Shown piece by piece: positions 1 to 8,882 of a stretch of 64,000 bases of DNA. The stretch's first letter is position 1. Every line of letters starts with the position of its first letter. The translations under genes were made by a program, and so were the position numbers. The stretch is taken from NCBI RefSeq assembly GCF_009910705.1, contig NZ_JAAAXJ010000005.1:124001-188000 (forward strand), written 5' to 3'. Origin of the DNA: Microvirga arsenatis (GTDB taxonomy: Bacteria; Pseudomonadota; Alphaproteobacteria; Rhizobiales; Beijerinckiaceae). The notes under the pieces were generated by a model. That model was not told the DNA's origin and ran no database searches. It saw nothing but the letters and a program-made list of their open reading frames with translations.

Positions 1-37
1 TTCTTCCCAGATCCCGGATTTTGAAGGAGTTTTTTAA

Positions 38-406
38 ATGGCCCGCGTCAAACGGGGCGTCACCGCCCACGCCAAGCACAAGAAGGTCCTGAAGCAAGCC
101 AAAGGCTTCTACGGCCGTCGCAAGAATACCATCCGCATCGCCAAGCAGGCGGTCGAGAAGAGCATGCAATATGCCACTCGCGACCGTCGCAACAAGAAGC
201 GCACCTTCCGCGCGCTCTGGATCCAGCGCCTGAACGCTGCCGTCCGCATGCATGGCCTGACCTATTCCCGATTTATCGACGGTCTCGGCAAGGCTGGGAT
301 CGAGGTCGATCGCAAGGTCCTGTCCGAGCTGGCCATCCACGAGCCGGCGGCCTTCGCCGCCTATGTGGAGCGCGCCAAGGCCGCCCTGCCGCAGCAGGCC
401 GCCTGA
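38..406 (+). CDS. rplT: 50S ribosomal protein L20 (bL20)
   Basis: A 122-residue ribosomal protein that binds 23S rRNA early in large-subunit assembly. The N-terminal third is an extended Lys/Arg-rich segment, followed by the conserved [14 protein letters not shown] block and a compact C-terminal domain ([13 protein letters not shown]), which is full family length. The start is fixed by AAGGAG eight bases upstream of the ATG. The gene normally follows infC and rpmI. The window opens in the gap before it, so those genes are out of view. The next gene on this strand is pheS, the usual neighbour in alphaproteobacteria. Confidence 0.98.
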   Translation: MARVKRGVTAHAKHKKVLKQAKGFYGRRKNTIRIAKQAVEKSMQYATRDRRNKKRTFRALWIQRLNAAVRMHGLTYSRFIDGLGKAGIEVDRKVLSELAIHEPAAFAAYVERAKAALPQQAA

Positions 407-425
407 CAATCGGATAGACTGCTTC

Positions 426-455
426 GGTGCGGCTGAGCTTTCAGCCGCACCGCCT
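426..455 (+). terminator. Hairpin after rplT
   Basis: An 11-bp perfect stem (GGTGCGGCTGA pairing with TCAGCCGCACC) closes a four-base loop 20 bases after the rplT stop. The downstream T-tract is poor (CCTTAACC), so it may be a weak terminator or an RNA-stabilising end rather than a full intrinsic terminator. Confidence 0.6.
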
Positions 456-586
456 TAACCCCCTTCTCCGAGACCATCCGCGCTGACGGCCGATGCGAGC
501 TGTCGGTTGCCATCTTGCGGCTCGGACGACTTGACGGTTCCCGCGCCGCGCCTCACTCAAAGCGCTTCCCATGTGGCAAGGGACCG

Positions 587-1669
587 ATGACCGATCTCAA
601 CCAACTCGAACGTGACCTGCTCTCCCAGGTCGATGCCGCCGGCGACGAAGCGGCTCTCGAAGCCGTGCGCGTCTCGGCGCTCGGCAAGAAGGGCTCCGTC
701 TCCGAACTCCTGAAGACCCTCGGCGCCATGACGCCGGAGGAGCGCAAGGAGCGCGGCCCCCTCATCAACGGCCTGCGCGACAAGGTGCAAGGGGCGATCC
801 TGGCCAAGAAGGAGACGCTCGCCGAGGCCGCTCTCGAGGCGCGGCTGTCCGCCGAGCGCATCGACGTGACGCTCCCCGTCCCCGAGGCGCCCGAATCCCG
901 CGGCCGCATCCACCCGATCAGCCAGGTGATCGAGGAGCTGACGGCGATCTTCGCCGACATGGGCTTCTCCGTGGCCGAGGGGCCGGACATCGAGACCGAC
1001 TACCTCAACTTCACGGCGCTGAACTTCCCCGAGGGCCATCCGGCCCGCGAGATGCACGACACCTTCTTCCTCGCCCCCGACGAGAAGGGCGAGCGCAAGG
1101 TGCTGCGCACCCATACCTCGCCGGTCCAGATCCGCACGATGACGTCGCAGAAGCCGCCGATTCGGGTCATCATCCCGGGCCGGACCTACCGGCACGACTC
1201 CGACCAGACCCACACGCCGATGTTCCACCAGGTGGAGGGCCTCGTCATCGACAGGCAGGCCAACATCGCGCACATGAAGTGGATCCTGGAGGAGTTCTGC
1301 AAGGCCTTCTTCGAGGTCGATCAGGTGAAGATGCGGTTCCGCCCGTCCTTCTTCCCCTTCACCGAGCCCTCGGCCGAGGTCGACATCCAGTGCTCGCGCA
1401 AGGGCGGCGAGATCCGCTTCGGCGAGGGCACGGACTGGCTCGAGATCCTCGGCTGCGGCATGGTCCACCCGAACGTGCTGCGCAATTGCGGCCTCGATCC
1501 GGACGAGGTCCAGGGCTTCGCCTGGGGCATGGGCATCGATCGCATCGCCATGCTCAAATACGGCATGCCCGACCTGCGCCCCTTCTTCGAGGCCGATGTG
1601 CGCTGGCTGAACCATTACGGCTTCCGCCCGCTCGACATCCCGAGCCTCGTCAGCGGCCTCACGTCCTGA
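587..1669 (+). CDS. pheS: Phenylalanyl-tRNA synthetase alpha subunit
   Basis: Catalytic alpha subunit (360 residues) of the cytosolic alpha2-beta2 enzyme that charges tRNA-Phe. Visible parts are an N-terminal coiled coil (about 1-90), the [22 protein letters not shown] entry to the catalytic core, class II motif 2 ([10 protein letters not shown]) and motif 3 ([17 protein letters not shown]). The frame is open further upstream, but the ATG at 587 begins the standard [12 protein letters not shown]-terminus and gives the normal family length. The stop overlaps the start of the next ORF (TGATG), which suggests translational coupling. Confidence 0.97.
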   Translation: MTDLNQLERDLLSQVDAAGDEAALEAVRVSALGKKGSVSELLKTLGAMTPEERKERGPLINGLRDKVQGAILAKKETLAEAALEARLSAERIDVTLPVPEAPESRGRIHPISQVIEELTAIFADMGFSVAEGPDIETDYLNFTALNFPEGHPAREMHDTFFLAPDEKGERKVLRTHTSPVQIRTMTSQKPPIRVIIPGRTYRHDSDQTHTPMFHQVEGLVIDRQANIAHMKWILEEFCKAFFEVDQVKMRFRPSFFPFTEPSAEVDIQCSRKGGEIRFGEGTDWLEILGCGMVHPNVLRNCGLDPDEVQGFAWGMGIDRIAMLKYGMPDLRPFFEADVRWLNHYGFRPLDIPSLVSGLTS

Positions 1670-2205
1670 TGATCGCGCTCGAGCCCATAGAGCCCTCTCC
1701 CCCCTTGTGGGGGAGAGATGGAGAGGGGGGTAGCCACGGGTCGACCGGGAGCACCGGTCGCCTCGATGGCGCCGTACCCCCCTCCCTGGCCCTCCCCCAC
1801 AAGGGGGGAGGGGATGGGTTCGCACACGCCTCTGTGAAGCCGCAGTTGCGCTCTCACGCCAAGCGGCTGCACCGTGCAATGACGCCGGCCGAGCGTAAGC
1901 TCTGGCATGCATTGAAGGCGCATCGCTTCCAGGGGCTGCACATCCGCCGCCAAGCCCCGATGGGGCCTTACGTAGCGGATTTTGTCTGTCACGCCGCAAG
2001 GATCGTGATCGAGGTTGACGGCTCCCAACATGGCTTCGACCGTCACGTTGAGCGGGACCGGACAAGAGATGCGTGGTTCACCGCGCAGGGTTACCGAGTC
2101 CTTCGCTTCTGGAACGCCGAAGTGCTGACCGGGCTCGACACGGTTCTCGATACGATCTTCGCGCATATTCCATCCAACCTGCCGATTGCAGGAGATACGC
2201 TATGA
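1669..2205 (+). CDS. DUF559 endonuclease-like protein between pheS and pheT
   Basis: Up to 178 residues. From about residue 56 on it matches the DUF559 family, related to very-short-patch-repair endonucleases: [41 protein letters not shown], and [11 protein letters not shown] with the conserved Trp/Asn near the end. The Asp of VADF and Glu of IEVDG fit a PD-(D/E)xK-like active site. The ATG at 1669 overlaps the pheS stop and the TGA overlaps the pheT ATG, so the ORF is locked into the operon. The first 55 codons are encoded by a palindromic repeat. The in-frame GTG at 1834 is a plausible true start that avoids it. Function is unknown. Confidence 0.75.
   Translation: MIALEPIEPSPPLWGRDGEGGSHGSTGSTGRLDGAVPPSLALPHKGGGDGFAHASVKPQLRSHAKRLHRAMTPAERKLWHALKAHRFQGLHIRRQAPMGPYVADFVCHAARIVIEVDGSQHGFDRHVERDRTRDAWFTAQGYRVLRFWNAEVLTGLDTVLDTIFAHIPSNLPIAGDTL
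1690..1814. repeat. Large palindromic repeat (family B) inside the DUF559 ORF
   Basis: Two arms of about 38 bases, rich in CCCCCTTGTGGGGG, are imperfect reverse complements of each other. They flank a smaller dyad (CGACCG / CGGTCG). The same design recurs at about 4621, 17754, 35918 and 37842. Here it lies in an open frame rather than a gap between genes. Confidence 0.75.
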
Positions 2206-4613
2206 AATTCACCCTCTCCTGGCTGAAGGATCACCTCGACACCTCGGCCTCCCTCGACGAGATCGTCGAGACGCTCACCCGCATCGGCCTCGAGGTCGAG
2301 GGCGTGGAGGACAAGGCGAAGGCGCTGGCGCCGTACAAGGTGGCCTATGTGATCTCCGCCGTGCAGCACCCCAATGCCGATCGCCTGCGCGTGTGCATGG
2401 TCGATACGGGCGAAGGCGACCCGATCCAGGTGGTCTGCGGCGCGCCCAACGCCCGCACGGGCATGAAGAGCGTCTTCGCGCCGCCCGGCACCTACATTCC
2501 GGGCAAGAACATCACGCTCGGCGTCGGCACCATCCGCGGCGTCGAGAGCAAGGGCATGCTCTGCTCGGGCTCGGAGCTCGGGATCTCCGACGATCACGAC
2601 GGCATCATCGACCTGCCCGAGGATGCGCCCGTAGGGCAGCCCTACGCAGCCTATGCCGGCCTCGACGATCCGGTGATCGAGATCAACCTCACGCCGAACC
2701 GCCCGGACTGCACCTCGATCCACGGCATCGCCCGCGATCTCGCCGCGGCCGGTCTCGGCACGCTGAAGGGCGATGCGGTTGCGCCCGTGCAGGGCAGGGG
2801 CGCCTGCCCGGTCTCGGTGACGATCGAGGACGAGAAGCTCTGCCCCGCCTTCGCCCTGCGCCTCGTGCGCGGCGTGAAGAACGGCCCGTCGCCGGAATGG
2901 ATGCAGCGCCGCCTGCTCGCCATCGGCCTGCGCCCGATCAACGCGCTGGTGGACATCACCAACTACGTCACCTTCGACCGGGGCCGTCCGCTCCACGTCT
3001 TCGACTTCAAGAAGGTGAAGGGCAACCTCACCGTCCGCCGGGCCAAGGAGGGCGAGGAGGTGCTGGCCCTCGATACCCGCACCTACAAGCTCGACCCGAG
3101 CATCGTGGTGATTGCCGACGACAACGGGGTCGAGTCCATCGGCGGCATCATGGGCGGCGAGCATTCCGGCTCGGACGAGACCACCACCGACGTGCTGATC
3201 GAATCCGCGCTCTGGGATCCGCTGAACATCGCGCAGACCGGCCGCAAGCTCGGGATCATCACCGATGCGCGCTACCGCTTCGAGCGCGGCGTGGATCCGG
3301 CCTTCACCGTTCCCGGGCTCGATCTCGCCACCCAGATGGTCGTCGATCTCTGCGGCGGCGAGCCGACTGAGGCCGTGATCGCCGGCAAGGTGCCGGAGGA
3401 CAAGCGCGTCATCGAGTTCCCCTGGTCGGAGGTTCCGCGCCTGTCGGGCCTCGACGTGCCGCCTGCGGAAGCCGAGGCGACCCTGAAGAAGCTGGGCTTC
3501 TCCGTCCAGGGTTCGGGTGAGCGCGTCAGCGTCACGCCGCCGTCCTGGCGCCCCGATGTCGAGGGCAAGGCGGATCTGGTCGAGGAGGTGGTCCGCATCG
3601 CCGGCCTCGACCGCATCGAGCCGAAGCCCCTGCCGCGCCTGGAGGATGCGGTGGCCAAGCCCATCCTGACTCTGATCCAGAAGCGCACGCGTCTCGCCCG
3701 CCGGGCGCTTGCCGTGCGCGGATTGGTGGAGGCCGTCACCTGGTCCTTCATCGCCAAGGACGAGGCGGAGCTGTTCGGCGGCGGCGATGGGCGGCTCGCG
3801 CTCGCCAACCCGATCGCGTCCGAGCTCTCGGACATGCGCCCGAGCCTGCTGCCGGGCCTGCTGAAGGCGGCGCAGCGCAATGCGGATCGCGGCTTCGGTG
3901 ACGTGGCTCTCTTCGAGGTCGGTCAGACCTTCGCCTCCGACGAGCCGGAAGGCCAGTCGATCAAGGCGGCGGCCGTCCGTCGCGGCATGGCGCGGGCCGA
4001 GGGCGTGGGCCGTCACTGGGATGGGGGTGCGCAGAGCGTCGATGCCTTCGACGCCAAGGCCGACGTGCTGGCGCTGCTCGCGGCGCTCGGCATCCCGTCC
4101 GGCGGTCTCCAGATCGTGGCCGGCGGCCCGGCCTGGTTCCATCCGGGCCGTTCGGGCACCCTGCAGTTCGGGCCGAAGAACGTGGTCGGCGCCTTCGGCG
4201 AGGTTCACCCGAAGGTGCTCAAGGCCCTCGACCTGAAGGGGCCGCTGGTGGCCTTCGAGCTCAATCTGAACGCGCTTCCGCCGCCCAAGGCGAAGCCGAC
4301 CAAGATGAAGCCGAAGCTCACCCTGCCCGACTTCCAGCCCCTCACCCGCGACTTCGCCTTCGTGGTCGGGCGCGACGTGGCCGCCGGCGACATCGTGAAG
4401 GCGGCACAGGGAGCCGAGCGCGGGCTGATCGTGGGCGTGGACGTGTTCGACGTCTACGAGGGCGCTGGCATCGACCCGGACAAGAAGTCCGTGGCCATCG
4501 CCGTCACCCTCCAGCCCACGGAGAAGACGCTCACCGACGTGGAGATCGAGGCGGTGTCCGCCAAGATCGTCGGCGAGGTGTCGAAGAAAACGGGCGCGGT
4601 GCTGCGGGGCTAA
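2202..4613 (+). CDS. pheT: Phenylalanyl-tRNA synthetase beta subunit
   Basis: Beta subunit (803 residues), carrying tRNA-binding and editing functions. It has an N-terminal EMAP-like tRNA-binding domain (about 39-150, with [15 protein letters not shown]), the B3/B4 editing region (about 210-385), B5 (about 400-475), a catalytic-like core, and a C-terminal anticodon-binding FDX-ACB domain starting near [13 protein letters not shown]. The ATG at 2202 starts the canonical [17 protein letters not shown] and overlaps the preceding stop as ATGA, preceded by GGAGA. The larger open frame starting upstream is an extension through the DUF559 gene and is not used. Confidence 0.97.
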   Translation: MKFTLSWLKDHLDTSASLDEIVETLTRIGLEVEGVEDKAKALAPYKVAYVISAVQHPNADRLRVCMVDTGEGDPIQVVCGAPNARTGMKSVFAPPGTYIPGKNITLGVGTIRGVESKGMLCSGSELGISDDHDGIIDLPEDAPVGQPYAAYAGLDDPVIEINLTPNRPDCTSIHGIARDLAAAGLGTLKGDAVAPVQGRGACPVSVTIEDEKLCPAFALRLVRGVKNGPSPEWMQRRLLAIGLRPINALVDITNYVTFDRGRPLHVFDFKKVKGNLTVRRAKEGEEVLALDTRTYKLDPSIVVIADDNGVESIGGIMGGEHSGSDETTTDVLIESALWDPLNIAQTGRKLGIITDARYRFERGVDPAFTVPGLDLATQMVVDLCGGEPTEAVIAGKVPEDKRVIEFPWSEVPRLSGLDVPPAEAEATLKKLGFSVQGSGERVSVTPPSWRPDVEGKADLVEEVVRIAGLDRIEPKPLPRLEDAVAKPILTLIQKRTRLARRALAVRGLVEAVTWSFIAKDEAELFGGGDGRLALANPIASELSDMRPSLLPGLLKAAQRNADRGFGDVALFEVGQTFASDEPEGQSIKAAAVRRGMARAEGVGRHWDGGAQSVDAFDAKADVLALLAALGIPSGGLQIVAGGPAWFHPGRSGTLQFGPKNVVGAFGEVHPKVLKALDLKGPLVAFELNLNALPPPKAKPTKMKPKLTLPDFQPLTRDFAFVVGRDVAAGDIVKAAQGAERGLIVGVDVFDVYEGAGIDPDKKSVAIAVTLQPTEKTLTDVEIEAVSAKIVGEVSKKTGAVLRG

Positions 4614-4620
4614 AGCACGT

Positions 4621-4752
4621 GCTCAACCCTCCCCCCTCTGCGGGGAGGGTGGCGAACGGAGTGAGCCGGGAGAGGGGAGTGGCTGATCGAGCACGGCCCC
4701 TCTCCCGACCTGCCTTGCAGGTCACCCTCTCCCGCGAAGGGGAGAGGGTTTT
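4621..4752. repeat. Palindromic intergenic repeat (family B)
   Basis: Arms CCCTCCCCCCTCTGCGGGG and CCGCGAAGGGGAGAGGG are inverted copies with inner matching segments (GGGAGAGGGG / CCCCTCTCCC). It fills the gap between convergent pheT and moeB and may double as their shared transcription end. Confidence 0.75.
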
Positions 4753-5528
4753 TAGCGCGGCATCCCACTCAACACGTTCTTCTCGTCCCACCCGTATCGA
4801 ATCGTATCGAACCGCATCGAGAGCGCGTCGATCATGAGGAGCCGCCCCACGAGGCCCTCGCCGAAGCCGACGATCTCCCGGATCACCTCCATCGCCATCA
4901 GGCTCCCCATGACCCCGGCGAGCGCCCCCAGAACGCCGGCTTCTGCGCAGGTGGGAATCGCGCCGGGCGGGGGCGGGGAGGGGAAGAGGCAGCGATAGGT
5001 GGGGTTCGGCCGGCCGTCGGGACCGGTCTCATGGGCGCGGATCGTGGTGAGGGAGGCGTCGAACTGCCCCAGGGCCGCCGTCACGAGGGGCTTCCCCTCG
5101 TAGAAGCAGGCATCGGACACGGCATAGCGCGTGTCGAAGTTGTCGGAGCCATCGGCGACGATATCGTAGCCCCGGATCAGCTCCCGGGCGTTCTCGGGCC
5201 CCAGGCGGACGGCATGGGTCTCGACCGCCACATGCGGATTGAGCCGCCGGACCGCCTCCGCCGCGCTCGCCACCTTGGGGCGCCCCACATCGGGCGTCCC
5301 ATGGATCACCTGCCGCTGCAGGTTGGAGAGGCTCACCGCATCGTCGTCCACGACACCGATGGCGCCGATTCCGGCGGCGGCGAGATACTGGATCAGGGGG
5401 GCGCCCAAGCCTCCGGCGCCGATCACGAGAACGCGCGCGCGTTTGAGCTTCTGCTGGCCCGGTCCGCCGACGTCCCGGAGAACCAGGTGGCGGGCATAGC
5501 GGTCGATTTCGTCGGGGCTCAGGGACAT
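4752..5528 (-). CDS. moeB: MoeB/HesA/ThiF-type adenylyltransferase
   Basis: E1-like enzyme (258 residues) that adenylates the C-terminal Gly-Gly of a small sulfur carrier such as MoaD. The N-terminal helix (SPDEIDRYARHLVLRDVGG) leads into the Rossmann ATP site VIGAGGLGAPLIQYLAAAG. The SNLQRQ loop, DGSDNFDTRY and the PTCAEAGVLGAL cysteine region follow. Canonical MoeB has two CxxC pairs for structural zinc. Here the first is reduced to YRCLF with one Cys, and no second pair is seen near the C-terminus, so the zinc site is probably absent. Assignment to MoeB rather than ThiF is by overall resemblance. It stands alone and points away from the nucleoside operon. Confidence 0.85.
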   Translation of the reverse strand: MSLSPDEIDRYARHLVLRDVGGPGQQKLKRARVLVIGAGGLGAPLIQYLAAAGIGAIGVVDDDAVSLSNLQRQVIHGTPDVGRPKVASAAEAVRRLNPHVAVETHAVRLGPENARELIRGYDIVADGSDNFDTRYAVSDACFYEGKPLVTAALGQFDASLTTIRAHETGPDGRPNPTYRCLFPSPPPPGAIPTCAEAGVLGALAGVMGSLMAMEVIREIVGFGEGLVGRLLMIDALSMRFDTIRYGWDEKNVLSGMPR

Positions 5529-5573
5529 GCTGTGACCTTACGGGAATGGGGCCGGCTATCAACCATTCCGTCA

Positions 5574-5679
5574 GCATCCGACCCAAAAGTGGAGGGCACT
5601 TTTGGGGACCAACGGATGCTTCCGTTTAGGTTGACGCATCGTTCTTGCGGAAAACCGGGGCCACTTTTCCGCACGATGC
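5574..5679. repeat. Double-hairpin dispersed repeat (family C, copy 1)
   Basis: Two adjacent nested hairpins. The first pairs GCATCCG with CGGATGC around CCAAAAGTG / CACTTTTGG (5574-5619). The second pairs GCATCGT with ACGATGC around TGCGGAAAA / TTTTCCGCA (5636-5679). A second copy lies at 46640-46747. Both sit between divergently transcribed genes, so neither is positioned as a terminator. Confidence 0.85.
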
Positions 5680-5791
5680 GTTAAGGAAATAACATGCCGC
5701 CTTGACAGAGGCCTTGGCGTCGTGACCCTTGCCGTGCCATCGTCATGGGGCAACCGGCCGATAAGCCGGCGTCTAACAGGGAACAAAGCCG

Positions 5792-6796
5792 ATGACAGTT
5801 ACCAAGTTCGGCCTCGCGCTCGCGGGCCTCGCCTTTTCCGCCACCGCCGCCTTCGCGCAGCAGCCGGCCTTCAAGCCCGCCGTCGTCTACGATCTCGGCG
5901 GCAAGTTCGACAAGTCCTTCAACGAGGGCGTCCATACCGGCGCCGAGAAGTTCAAGAAGGATGCCGGCGTCGAGTACCGCGATTTCGAGCCGCAGAACGA
6001 CGCCCAGCGCGAGCAGGCCCTGCGCCGCTTCGCCCGCGACGGCTTCTCCCCGATCGTGGCCGTGGGCTTCTCCCAGGAGACCGCGCTGAAGAAGGTCGCC
6101 GAGGAGTTCCCGAAGACCCAGTTCGCCATCATCGATGCCGTGGTCGAGAAGCCGAACGTGCAGTCCATCGTGTTCAAGGAGCATGAGGGCTCGTTCCTGG
6201 TCGGCCTCCTGGCGGCCCAGGCCTCGAAGACAGGCAAAGTCGGCTTCGTGGGCGGCATGGACATCCCGCTCATCCGCAAGTTCGCCTGCGGCTACGTCCA
6301 GGGCGTGAAGCATGCCAAGAAGGACGCCGAGGTGTTCCAGAACATGACCGGCACCACGGGTGCGGCTTGGAACGATCCGGTGAAGGGCGGCGAGCTCGCC
6401 AAGGGCCAGATCGATCGCGGCGCCGACGTGATCTACCATGCGGCCGGCGGCACGGGCGTGGGCGTCCTGCGCGCTGCGGCCGACGCGGGCAAGCTCGGCA
6501 TCGGTGTCGACTCGAACCAGAACGGCATGCATCCGGGCAAGGTGCTGACCTCCATGGTCAAGCGCGTGGATGTGGCCACCTACAATGTGTTCGACCAAGC
6601 CAAGAAGGGCACCTTCAAGGCTGGCCTTCAGGTGCTCGGCCTCAAGGAGGACGGCGTGGCCTGGGCGCTCGACGACCACAACAAGTCGCTGATCACGCCT
6701 GCAATGAAGGCTGCCGTCGACAAGGCCGCCGCCGACATCAAGTCCGGCGCCATCAAGGTCCACGACTACATGTCGGACTCCAAGTGCCCGATGTAA
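5792..6796 (+). CDS. BMP-family (PnrA-like) substrate-binding protein of a nucleoside ABC transporter
   Basis: Periplasmic binding protein (334 residues) of the basic membrane protein family, whose characterised members bind purine or pyrimidine nucleosides. It has a classical signal peptide of about 22 residues ending AAFA before QQP. There is no lipobox Cys, so it should be soluble. Family motifs are VVYDLGGKFDKSFNEG, GFVGGMDIPLIRKFACGY and the late VGVDSNQNGMHPGKVLTS. A hairpin separates it from the ATPase and permease genes. Their products and the nucleoside enzymes downstream indicate nucleoside uptake. A possible -35 (TTGACA, 5702-5707) has only a poor -10. Confidence 0.92.
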   Translation: MTVTKFGLALAGLAFSATAAFAQQPAFKPAVVYDLGGKFDKSFNEGVHTGAEKFKKDAGVEYRDFEPQNDAQREQALRRFARDGFSPIVAVGFSQETALKKVAEEFPKTQFAIIDAVVEKPNVQSIVFKEHEGSFLVGLLAAQASKTGKVGFVGGMDIPLIRKFACGYVQGVKHAKKDAEVFQNMTGTTGAAWNDPVKGGELAKGQIDRGADVIYHAAGGTGVGVLRAAADAGKLGIGVDSNQNGMHPGKVLTSMVKRVDVATYNVFDQAKKGTFKAGLQVLGLKEDGVAWALDDHNKSLITPAMKAAVDKAAADIKSGAIKVHDYMSDSKCPM

Positions 6797-6811
6797 TCTA
6801 GGGCATCGATC

Positions 6812-6857
6812 CGGCCGCAGGCTCCTCGAGGGAGGGCCTGCGGCCGTTTCCGTTTTT
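6812..6857 (+). terminator. Strong hairpin between binding-protein and ATPase genes
   Basis: An 11-bp stem (CGGCCGCAGGC / GCCTGCGGCCG) is followed by TTTCCGTTTTT. In ABC operons such a hairpin after the binding-protein gene usually allows partial read-through, keeping the binding protein more abundant than the membrane parts. Confidence 0.85.
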
Positions 6858-6924
6858 AGATCGTTAGGTTTTCCGATAAGATCCGGCCCGCTCTTCCCGT
6901 TGCCGGACAACCAGCTTGAGGCCG

Positions 6925-8448
6925 ATGTCCCCCGCCATTGAACTCATTGCCATCAACAAGAGCTTCGGCGCCGTTCACGCCAACAAGGACGTGAACCTCT
7001 CCGTCGAGCGCGGCACCATCCACGGCATCGTCGGCGAGAACGGGGCGGGCAAGTCGACGCTCATGTCGATCCTCTACGGCTTCTACGAGGCGGATTCCGG
7101 CGAGATCCGGGTCAACGGAAATCCCATCGCCATCCGCTCCCCCAACGACGCCATCCGGGCCGGCATCGGCATGGTGCATCAGCACTTCATGCTGGTGGAG
7201 CCCCTGAGCGTCGTGGACAACGTGATGCTCGGCGCCGAAGGCGGCGCCATGCTGCGCGCGGGCGAGGCCAAGGTGCGCGCGGAGCTTGCGCGGCTGGCAC
7301 GGGATTACGGCCTCGAGATCGATGTGGACGCCACCGTCGGCGATCTCTCCGTCGGCCTGCAGCAGCGCGTCGAGATCCTGAAGGCGCTCTACCGGGGCGC
7401 CGACATTCTCATCCTGGACGAGCCCACAGCCGTGCTCACCCCGCCGGAGGCGGATGCGCTGTTCGGCCTCCTCCGCTCGCTGAAGGAGCAGGGCAAGACC
7501 GTCATCCTCATCACCCACAAGCTGCGCGAGATCATGGCGATCACGGATCGCGTCTCGGTGATGCGCCGCGGCGAGATGGTGGCGACCCTTAAGACGGCCA
7601 GCACCTCGCCGCCGGAACTGGCGGAGCTGATGGTGGGGCGGCGCGTGCTCCTGCGCGTCGAGAAGGCCGAGAAGGTGCCCGGTGCGCCGCTGCTCGAGGT
7701 CGAGAACCTCTCCGTCGTCGATGCGCGCGGCGTGCTGCGCGTGGCCAATGCCTCCTTCACGGTTCGTGCGGGCGAGATCGTCGGCATCGCAGGTGTGGCC
7801 GGCAATGGCCAGAGCGAGCTGCTGGAGGCCATCGCCGGCATGCGCCGGCCGTCCCTCGGCTCGATCCGGCTCGAGGGAAAGACGATTCATTCCAGCGAGC
7901 ACAACCCGCACCGGATGCGCGAACTCGGCCTGCTCCACGTTCCGGAGGATCGCCTGCGCATGGGGCTCGTGCCAGCCTTCCCGGCCTTCGAGAGCGCCAT
8001 CCTCGGCTTCAGCCACGAGCCGCATCTCGGGCGCGGCCCGATCCTCGATCATGACCGCCTGATCGCCGATCTCGCGAAGAAGATGGAGCAGTATGACGTT
8101 CGCCCGCCCGCGCCGCGGCTGAAATCGTCGAAGTTTTCGGGCGGCAACCAGCAGAAGATCGTGCTCGCCCGCGAAATCGAGCGCAACCCGAAGGTGCTGC
8201 TCGTCGGGCAGCCCACCCGCGGCGTCGATATCGGCGCTATCGAGTTCATCCACCGCCGCCTGATCGCCCTGCGGGATGCGGGCGTCGCGATCCTCCTCGT
8301 CTCGGTGGAGCTCGACGAGATCATGAATCTCTCCGACCGCATCCTCACCATGTGCGGCGGCAAGATCACCGGAGAGCGCAAGGCCGCCGAGACGAACGAA
8401 CAGGATCTCGGCCTGCTCATGGCCGGTGTCACGGACGAGGCAGCCTGA
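6925..8448 (+). CDS. Nucleoside ABC transporter ATP-binding protein (NupA-like, two ABC domains)
   Basis: A 507-residue fused ATPase of the sugar/nucleoside importer type. Domain 1 has Walker A GENGAGKST (about 37-45), an LSVGLQQRVEIL signature and Walker B ILILDEPTAVLTP. Domain 2 has a degenerate Walker A GVAGNGQSE (about 288) and the FSGGNQQKIVLAREI signature. This asymmetry is typical of BMP-type importers. The ATG at 6925 is preferred over an in-frame TTG three codons upstream. The stop overlaps the next start (TGATG). The partners are the two permeases encoded after the VOC gene. Confidence 0.93.
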   Translation: MSPAIELIAINKSFGAVHANKDVNLSVERGTIHGIVGENGAGKSTLMSILYGFYEADSGEIRVNGNPIAIRSPNDAIRAGIGMVHQHFMLVEPLSVVDNVMLGAEGGAMLRAGEAKVRAELARLARDYGLEIDVDATVGDLSVGLQQRVEILKALYRGADILILDEPTAVLTPPEADALFGLLRSLKEQGKTVILITHKLREIMAITDRVSVMRRGEMVATLKTASTSPPELAELMVGRRVLLRVEKAEKVPGAPLLEVENLSVVDARGVLRVANASFTVRAGEIVGIAGVAGNGQSELLEAIAGMRRPSLGSIRLEGKTIHSSEHNPHRMRELGLLHVPEDRLRMGLVPAFPAFESAILGFSHEPHLGRGPILDHDRLIADLAKKMEQYDVRPPAPRLKSSKFSGGNQQKIVLAREIERNPKVLLVGQPTRGVDIGAIEFIHRRLIALRDAGVAILLVSVELDEIMNLSDRILTMCGGKITGERKAAETNEQDLGLLMAGVTDEAA

Positions 8449-8882
8449 TGCAACCGCGATTGTCCCTTGTCACGCTCGGCGTGGCCGATCTCCCGAAATC
8501 CCGCGCTTTCTACGAGGCCTGGGGCTGGAAGGCGTCTTCGGCCAGCCAGCCCAGCGTCGCCTTCTTCCAGGCGAACGGCCTGGCGCTGGCCCTGTTCGGT
8601 CGCGCCGATCTCGCCAAGGATGCGGGCGTCGAGGACGCGCCCACCGGCTTTGCCGCCATCACGCTCGCCTACAACGCTCGCTCCAAGGAGGAGGCGGACG
8701 AGGTCTATGCCCTCGCGGTGAAGGCGGGCGCGCGCCCGGTCAAGCCGTTGCAGGATGTGTTCTGGGGCGGCTATTCGGGTTATTTCGCCGATCCCGACGG
8801 GCACCTCTGGGAAGTGGCCTGGAACCCGTCCTTTCCTCTCGACGAACAGGGCCACCTGTTCCTGCCGGATACGCAAACGTGA
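8448..8882 (+). CDS. VOC (glyoxalase/bleomycin-resistance fold) protein
   Basis: A 144-residue single vicinal-oxygen-chelate domain with paired beta-alpha-beta modules: LSLVTLGVADLPKSRAFYEAWGW at the start and GGYSGYFADPDGHLWEVAWNP near the end. The C-terminal Glu of LWEVAW is a usual metal ligand, but the family His of the first strand is replaced (SLVTL). It overlaps the ATPase stop and the permease GTG start, so it is translated inside the transporter set. Its substrate is unknown. It may be a lyase, isomerase or binding protein for a sugar or base derivative. Confidence 0.82.
   Translation: MQPRLSLVTLGVADLPKSRAFYEAWGWKASSASQPSVAFFQANGLALALFGRADLAKDAGVEDAPTGFAAITLAYNARSKEEADEVYALAVKAGARPVKPLQDVFWGGYSGYFADPDGHLWEVAWNPSFPLDEQGHLFLPDTQT

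Noticed and set aside
5702..5730. Sigma-70 promoter for the BMP-family gene
   Set aside because: TTGACA is present, but the region 17 bases further (ACCCTT) is a poor -10, so it was not listed as a feature.
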